Below, in pieces: positions 57,128 to 64,000 of a DNA stretch of 64,000 bases (position 1 is its first letter; each line of letters opens with the position of its first letter). Below the pieces are notes generated by a model. The model did not search any database. It had not been told where the DNA came from and worked only from the letters and a program-made list of their open reading frames with translations. Position numbers and translations under genes: made by a program. Source of the DNA: Lasiodiplodia sp. COLG20. Taxonomy: Eukaryota; Ascomycota; Dothideomycetes; Botryosphaeriales; Botryosphaeriaceae. The DNA lies in NCBI GenBank assembly GCA_009801085.1, contig VNWV01000001.1, positions 5,456,001 to 5,520,000 of the forward strand. Reading direction: 5' to 3'.

Positions 57128-59852
57128 TCTGAAAGCGCTGCTAGCTCGGTCAGTGGCGCCGTAATCAGTATGTTTGCAACGTGCCCTGTGATGCTATCGC
57201 CCTGCTTGCTCAGAGATTGACGAGGCTGGGTCGAGAATCTGGAGTCCAGGCAGCTTTGCTGAGTTCTAGATGGCTCTGGTAGACTGCGCGGCATCTTTAT
57301 ACGGCCTAGAATATCGTTGTAGCCGCTAACTGCTTCACAGGTGACAACACTTGCCATCACTCTGGACCGTGCCCGTCACCAGAGTAGCTAGAGTGATTGA
57401 GCTACATCAAGGAACCCTTATTCACCAGGGTCCGGCGTTTCAGACACCCGGAGGGCCAGACTTCTGCTGGCATGGTGATGCTGATGAAGCACTCTTCAGT
57501 CATTCTCATTAAATGAGTATTATGCTGCTCTTCTCTGCACCTTCAACATAAGCATTAATATCTACCGTAGAGGATCCTATGGCATATCAAAAACTATTAA
57601 TAATCAAACTCAACTAATCTCTTCATTTGTTACAGGGGGGTGGCGTTGGTCTTGTGGACTGGCCGTTACCCGCGGTCTAGACGCCAAAGACCCGCATGGC
57701 AGAAGGGCTTCATGTGGAACAAGCGTGATGAATTCTACCGTTTGAAACGTAACACATCGATAGAGATTCAATTGGTTATGTCGCGCATACCAAGGCTCCG
57801 GCGCGGTCGATTTGGACGTCTATTTCTTTGTTACCTCCGCTCGCAGTTGGGCGAGAAGAGTCTGGAGGAAGTGATTGAGACACCTACATGAGTTCAAAGA
57901 AGAACAGATAAAGATGATAACTCGGAACTTTGATCATCTCTTCCATCGATCTTCTTGCTGTTTCTTACTCAGGTTGGCATGGACTTTCCTGCGACCTGCG
58001 CCGTCACCGCATGTGCATACTTCAAGATCAATTGGCACCGTGCTGGTGCAAAGGTAAGATGAAAGCAAGTTCGTAATTATTTTTGTCTACTGGATCTGAT
58101 CAAAGACCAAGCGGGCGAAGCTGTGGTCCAAGAAACTACAGAGATGTGATGGTTTGGGATACCGGATACCAGAAGTTCCGCCCACTTCGCTGACGTTTGC
58201 AGAGTGTAATTTTATCGCTTGGCAAGTTAAAATCAGACGGTCAAATGGATCGATTCTACCCGCACGGTATGGCAGATCTACCAACATCTCATGAAATACC
58301 AACAAATTAAGTATAACCAAGGCGTCTCTTATCCACATCCCGGGGAGAGTATATCTTCTGCCAATAAGTTGGCTGTGCTTTGAGACACCAAGAAACATGC
58401 TAAGTAATAGTGAGACTAGTAAACTATCCCACCAACATGGTTCATGACAAGACAGAAGTTGAGTGCTTGCCATAGATCTGCGTAAGATAAAGCAAAGCAC
58501 TGAAAACCGAAGACGCATGACGCAAGATAGGTATCCGCCTTTGCTAATCGGAGAAGTCTGCTGACTCTGAAGCAAGAGGATATCTTATCATCGAGAGTGC
58601 GCACTTATTCGCATTACACGTTAATCTGCTTCTTGCACGCACTTCAATTTTACTTGACAATAATGCTTTGTTACTAGTACATGCTTGCTTCTCATCTCGA
58701 ATCTTAAACTTCTTACCGCCTGCTAGCGCCATAAGTGCTCTGTAGTTATAGAGCCTGTACTTGAAATGCATTTCCACTCGTAAATAGTGGTAAGCCGAGG
58801 GGTGACACAAATTGCCAGTTGTTAGGCGAGTATTTAATCTTTTCTAGAGTCATTCTATAAAGGATACTTTCAAACTTGTAAGATTTATCAATGTTTCTTG
58901 TTTTTTTAAACAAAATCTTGTAGGGTACTTAGAGCGTTCTAATTTTCTTCTACCCCTTAGGCTGCTTCTTTACGTAAGCCTAACTACAGTACCGACGTTC
59001 TTGCGGATAATCGAGAGCTCTGGATCTACTAGAGTAAAGCAATAGTAAGACCTTCTCTGCCGGGACCACCTTATCAAAGTCCCTTGTATGCAGGGAGTAG
59101 TAAGCAGCCAAGATAGTCTTAGGCACTAGGGTATTTAGGCTTAAGTGGGGCCAGTACCGAGCCCTAACGATAGTCGCGTTGTCCTTTTAATAGTATTTTT
59201 GCATTCGGATCCCAATCTACGATAACAAAGTATAGGTGAGCAGTTCATATTGTCATCTCAGATTCGATTCTAGCGTTCAGCAGGATAATTACAGCTAGCC
59301 TTGGAATCTCGCGGAATTCTGCAAGGCGGTGACTGTGTCATTGCACCTAAAGTGCTAGAGCGTAAAGCGCTAGAACAATGATCTGGATTTCTGCGCTCCC
59401 CCACTTTTTCGGCACCCCTGTAGGAAGAAGTTACCGCTATTTTCCTCCCAATTAAGCGAGGGCCGTGGACCCTGTCAATCCAAATTGAACGCGCTTTGAT
59501 CTGACCTCCAATACAAAGGCATCTTACCTGCATGTGACATCCTTACTGAAGCTTGGTCATCAATCTCAATGGAAATCGCTTCGGTGCCAGCTTGCTCACT
59601 GATTTCTCTTTAGGCTGTTGATTGCTCTAGGCATGACTATTTCCCAAGAGATCTCCGATTTCTTTTCCGTCCAGGTGCCTGGAGTGGGGTCGCCTGACAA
59701 AGTTACTACGCCAGAAAATTCATTGGGCGCGATGATCTGCCACGTAACGCTTGATGATCCTGGTCAAGGTAAAGGGATCGAATATATTTGTGGGCATTGG
59801 CGCTGCAACAGACTCCGGACGGTAAATCTACACAACTTCAAGTCAAGGTACC
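57128..59852. other. 2.7-kb AT-richer spacer, possible decayed sequence
   Basis: No intact gene is seen. On the minus strand around 58960-59180 a frame has protein-like stretches (e.g. TILAAYYSLHTRDFDKVV) broken by several stops that are mostly TAG, which would suit a decayed mobile element or gene, but I cannot assign a family. A direct repeat (taaagYgctagaRc) occurs twice, 15 bases apart, at 59346-59375. Confidence 0.35.
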
Positions 59853-61758
59853 ATGCCCGAAAGCATCACGCCCTTGGCGCCGCTGGCGCTGGGTACACTA
59901 GTCCATCTTTGCATCAAGGCATCCGGGGTGGAACTTGATGCGAAAGGATGGTACATCATTGGGGTTTACTTCTCCGGCCTCATCACGCTATGTTGTCACG
60001 CCATCTTTATTTCTGGGCTTGACTTGCCATCTTCCGTCTGGCAAACCTTTCTCACAGCAACCTACTTCAATGTCGGTCTCTACAGCAGCATCGCCATTGG
60101 CCGCCTTCTGCGCCTGAGGAACTTCCCTGGGCCAATTCCAGCAAGATTGTCTCAGTTCTATGCGCTGAGCCTGACGGCCAAGAATAACCAGTTCCACTTG
60201 GAGGTAGACAAGCTGCATCGCCAGTACGGAGACTTTGTCCGCATAGGACCCCGCCACATCTCAATTAATCGAGCCTCTGCCATTCCTCTCGTCTACGGTA
60301 TGACCGTCCATGGATGCGGTATTAGGCTAGTCGCTGAAAGCAATAGGTCCACCGTCCAAATGCCCTAAGGGCCCTTGGTATGCGCAATCGGGAGACGATC
60401 CATCGAAACAATCTATGTTTTACACCAGGCCTCAGGAGGTTCAGAAGAACAGAAGAAGAGCATGGGACAGAGGTTTTAGTGTGAAAGGTACTTAAGCATT
60501 TAACAGACGAGTTACCACAGTCTGGAGTATACTGACACTTGAGTAGCTATTGCCTCATATGAGGATCGTGTCATGGCCAAGACAGCGAGATTGATTGAGC
60601 AGCTCCGAAATCGTGCAGGAGAGCCGGTCAATATAACCGCTTGGGCCAACACTTACGCATTGGACATCATCGGTGATATCGGCCTGGGTACCGAGTTCCG
60701 TTCCTTGGACGACGGCAAGGACCACCCTGCCATCAAAGGAGTGCACGATTCCATGGCCATCATCGGCTTCCTCAGCTCTGTCCCATGGCTTCTTAAGATC
60801 CTTTCCGACACTCCAGGAGCGACAAGAAAATTCAACCTGTTCAAGGAGTACTGCGGAAACCAAGTCGTCCTTAAAGAGAAGGCAAGTACTTTCCATGAAC
60901 ACATGCTCGAGCTCCAGACTAACCAAACCCCACTCAAGACCCTAGACAGGAAACACGAGCCTACCGATCTCCTCTCCTGGCTTCTCAAGGCCCGCTACGA
61001 GAACGACCGTTCCGCACCGCCAGGCAAAGTTGCTCTTGATGAAGATGCGCGCCTGATTATCATCGCCGGCAGCGACACCACAGCCGCCGCAGTCGCCAAC
61101 GCCGTGTATTACCTCGCGCAAGACCGCCGCGTACTTGCCAAGCTACAGTCCATTCTCGACGCCGCCTTCCCCAATGGCAGCGCTGACTGGTCTTACGCCG
61201 AGGCTAAGAACATCACGTACGTCGACCACATCATCAACGAGACACTCCGCCTGCGCCCGCCGGTGCCCTCGGGGCTCTCGCGGACCACTCCACCTGGGGG
61301 TCTGCAGATCGATGATGTCTACATTCCTGGTAATACGGTCGTGTCGATTTCGGCGCACACGATACAGAGAGATCCGCGGTACTATGAAGATCCGGAGGCG
61401 TTTTATCCGGAGAGATGGGAGGGGATGAGTCCCGAAACCGCGCCATTCCTGGCATTCTCACGAGGTAAGATTGATCTTTTTTCTCCTTGCTCTTCTCGAC
61501 CGGTTGGCCCGTTTGCTTAATGGCGATAATACTGAGTTGGCTTCAGGAGCGACGAATTGTGCCGGCAAGCAGTTTGCACGGATGGAGATGAGAGCTTCGA
61601 TCTCACAGATTGCACTCAACTTCGATATGCACCTAGCCGATGACGGCACGCCGGCTTACTTCGATAAGAACCAGCGGGACACATTCACCCTGACACTGCC
61701 GCCACTGAACGCTGTGTTTAAGACTAGGGTTCCTGGTCAGAGCCCGTCTGAGAAGTGA
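59853..61758 (+). CDS. Cytochrome P450 with several N-terminal membrane segments
   Basis: This is a heme-thiolate monooxygenase of 571 aa from exons 59853-60297, 60347-60487, 60547-61464 and 61547-61758 (introns of 49, 59 and 82 bp, all in phase). Three hydrophobic segments precede the hinge NFPGPIPARLSQFY, as in some fungal secondary-metabolism P450s. The KGPWY block, the I-helix IIAGSDTTAA, the K-helix ETLRLRPP (ExxR), the PERW meander and the heme loop FSRGATNCAGKQFA (cysteine near residue 505) are all present. The heme loop is split by the last intron, a common fungal arrangement. The substrate is unknown and no cluster partners are seen nearby. Confidence 0.92.
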
Positions 61759-62299
61759 GCGGTACGGCCCGTTATTGGCGCGGAATGAATCCCCGTGAAC
61801 CCTGTACCGCTGCTCCTGCAGACTTAGCTAGGGCTCCTGGCTTACTGGCTCTGGAAGATCTAGAAGACTGAAGGAACACGTCAAGTTTGGTTTTCCGGTA
61901 GATGGCTTGGATATTGAATATAACGAAGTTGATTACCATGCATTAGTGCTAGTGCAGAGGACAGGGAGCGAGACAAACGTCCAGGGTCCGCTCTAGCCGA
62001 AGTATAAATAAACACTAGGGTACTCATCATGCCTTCTTCCAGTACTGGACACTAAATCTGTTTTGGGTACAGTATAACGGGCAGTCTTTATATGGAGGAA
62101 ATTTCTTAGTAGTAGAAACATCGTGGTGACGGTTAACTGTACTTCTACTTAATCTATTCAACCACGCCGCACCATCACTACCACGACACAGTTTTCATCT
62201 TAACGGATAGAGAGTGTAGACTATATAATTTATCCAAACTCAGTCCACTTCCAGTCAACTGAGAGAGACACTCGAGTAAAATCGAGTAGATCTACAACT
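61759..62299. other. Spacer between P450 and tRNA
   Basis: AT-rich 3' flank and tRNA upstream region. No gene is seen. Confidence 0.5.
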
Positions 62300-62398
62300 T
62301 CCGTTGTGGTCTAGGGGCTAGGATTTGCCGCTCTCAGATACAGAGCACTCCTCGCATCAAGCGCCGGCAAGGCCCGGGTTCGATTCCCGGCGACGGAA
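62300..62398 (+). tRNA. tRNA-Glu (anticodon CTC) with 27-nt intron
   Basis: The acceptor stem TCCGTTG pairs with CGACGGA at 62391-62397, with one G-T pair and discriminator A at 62398. The T-arm GGTTCGATTCC (box B) and the D-arm GTGGTCTAGGGGCTAGGATT (box A) are normal. The anticodon stem TGCCG/CGGCA encloses the loop CTCTCA-C with anticodon CTC at 62333-62335. An intron of 27 nt (62337-62363) sits between positions 37 and 38, the standard eukaryotic site. No CCA is encoded, as expected. Confidence 0.93.
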
Positions 62399-64000
62399 AG
62401 GAAGTTGAATCAGTTCTTTTTTGCCCTTTCTAAGCTCCCTCCCTCTCGGAAAACATCCCACTACCGTGGTGGATGTTCACCCTGGTTCTATTTTTGCGTC
62501 TTCTGAAACCGGGATGTGGGCCCCGGTCGAGTGGGTTCCTTCGTTCTAGAACAGATGTGAGTTGAAGCCGAAGTGGAAACGGTGATCGGCGAACACGGGT
62601 GGTTTATTGCAAGCTGAAACGTGCCAGTTTCGGGGAAGCCGTGCGAAACACCGACGTTGAGCCATCAGGCGAGAAGGAGCGCCCGCAGACGAAGGACAAG
62701 ACGGGCCGACTGGGCGCTGACGACGACGAGGCCCGACGTGGGTGGCGGAGTGTTGAGAGATGGAATGAGTGGAAAAGCCTGTAGGAACATGAATGATGGG
62801 AGTAGCTGGCTTGCAGGTCTTTTGCCTTTCTTCTCTCATCTAAGCACACTATGAACGGACTTAAGTAATGTAAGGTTTTGCGTAAACTAACTATCGCGGT
62901 AGTGGGGATAGGTAGGTAGTCGAGGATTCTGGATTTCTTCTAGAAGAAAGTGATACCGTCGCCAGAGAAGCGAGCGCTTACTGATGACGTAGCTGGATGT
63001 TTCTATCCCTGTAATCTTTCTTACTGATGCAAGGATGTTTGAACAGTTCGACAGTGTATCTTGGATATGGCGAAGGCAGAATACGTACTGCGATTGCGCC
63101 ACTACTTCAATGCAAGCACACCGAAGGAGACCGTGCCTCATGTTCACTTCATCGTTACTCCTTCTCCTCGTACATAGCCACTTCCGATCATTTGCGTTCG
63201 CGCTCCGGCGTCCAATTCACCGCCCTCCCCTGACAAATCCCATCGCCTACCCTGGCGTGCTTCTTCTCGATGAGGACGACAAGTGGGCAGCCTGATCTAG
63301 GCGCGTCTGGTCCGCCCGGGCCGGCGGCCGGCTGCGTGGCGGGCTGACGGCGGCAGCGGCGGACGCTGCACGTTCTATCATCGTAGGGCAACCCGTTGGG
63401 AACCCCTGTCCGTATACATGAAACATGAAACGAAACAGCAAAAACTTTGATCAGTGAATTTCGTGCTCCCCTCCCTCGTGCTTTGGTGGAGGGAGGGTGG
63501 TCTCACATTCCTTCCAATTAGCGTCTTCACTGTTTTCAGTGAGAGAAATCGAAGGAAAGAGTAGATTTACTTGCTTCTCCTTCTGCGGTGCGGCCAGAAA
63601 ATTACTCCCCCTTTACATTCACCACGCTCCGCATTACAAAATCACGGTGTCCGGAGAAGAGACAACAAAAATCTAGACGCTCTGCACCATGAACTATCCG
63701 GGCCATAACTGCGGATCTTAAACTTGGCTGATGACGTTTGCCGTGGAGTCTTCCTTTTGCGACATCTTTAGTTTGCGCCACGGGTTTGATGTATATAGAG
63801 AGAGCATGCACCGTTCTAGATACGTATGTAAGATCGGGGGGTAGCATACGACATTGGTGACTTGCCTAAGCTGGCGCCTTGCAGTGTACCACAAGTGGTT
63901 GTTGCTTATTAGACCAATTGTCGGAAGGGTCTGGGCCGAGCAAAGTCTTCTGCAATGATGCACCCAGGCCTCAGATGGTAGACTCGCATGCATACATGCA
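62399..64000. other. Right end, no gene recognised
   Basis: Only short overlapping frames without domains are visible. There is no tRNA or repeat beyond the tRNA-Glu at the left edge. A gene could begin beyond the window. Confidence 0.4.

Noticed and set aside
1..64000. CRISPR array, prophage or bacterial operon structure
   Set aside because: No regular repeat-spacer array or bacterial gene layout; intron-rich genes and the intron-bearing tRNA are eukaryotic.

Overview
This is nuclear DNA of a filamentous ascomycete (Pezizomycotina). Most genes are broken by short GT-AG introns, roughly 46-168 bp where I could join exons. They have ATG starts and all three stop codons are used. The gene content is typical of the group: HET-domain genes, a UapA-type purine permease, a SAT4/rhodopsin-like membrane protein, a desaturase fused to cytochrome b5, P450s, and a tRNA with an intron next to the anticodon. 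The gene set resembles Dothideomycetes, but the species cannot be read from the sequence.

Layout. 1-4.4 kb holds no recognisable gene, only a small 9-bp repeat. 4.4-12 kb carries a HET-domain gene (+), TDP1 (-) and the delta-9 desaturase OLE1 (-). 12-15.5 kb is a long spacer with a 73-bp imperfect tandem repeat. 15.5-24.9 kb is gene-dense: a UapA-like permease, a DhaK-only dihydroxyacetone-kinase-like protein, a FHIT-type HIT hydrolase divergent from a STEEP1-like protein, and a mARC-like MOSC protein divergent from a RAD51 paralog. 25.6-29.9 kb has a secreted aspzincin-like metalloprotease, a broken conserved gene and a seven-helix SAT4-like protein. 32-38.5 kb has acyl-CoA-binding protein, a Cdc4-type myosin light chain, a methyltransferase and a P450, all on the minus strand. 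40.9-47.2 kb is the divergent pair ORC4/HRQ1. 47.5-57.1 kb has a small lipocalin-like protein, two orphan proteins and, between the orphans, a HET gene interrupted by two in-frame stops. 59.8-62.4 kb has a second P450 and a tRNA-Glu(CTC). The remainder is spacer.

How the genes relate. Most are ordinary housekeeping or accessory genes with no shared pathway. The genome-maintenance theme is notable: TDP1, a RAD51 paralog, ORC4 and HRQ1 lie within 40 kb, and ORC4/HRQ1 share one 402-bp intergenic region. OLE1 and ACBP both serve acyl-CoA metabolism but are far apart. The most unusual material is the HET gene with two nonsense codons and no frameshift, a second conserved gene with one in-frame amber codon and no usable start, and the fact that all three stops are explained by single C:G to T:A changes at CpA sites. 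I did not find a clearly new multi-gene system.

Exon boundaries were worked out by hand from splice consensus, reading phase and protein-family continuity. They should be treated as good predictions, not as transcript evidence.
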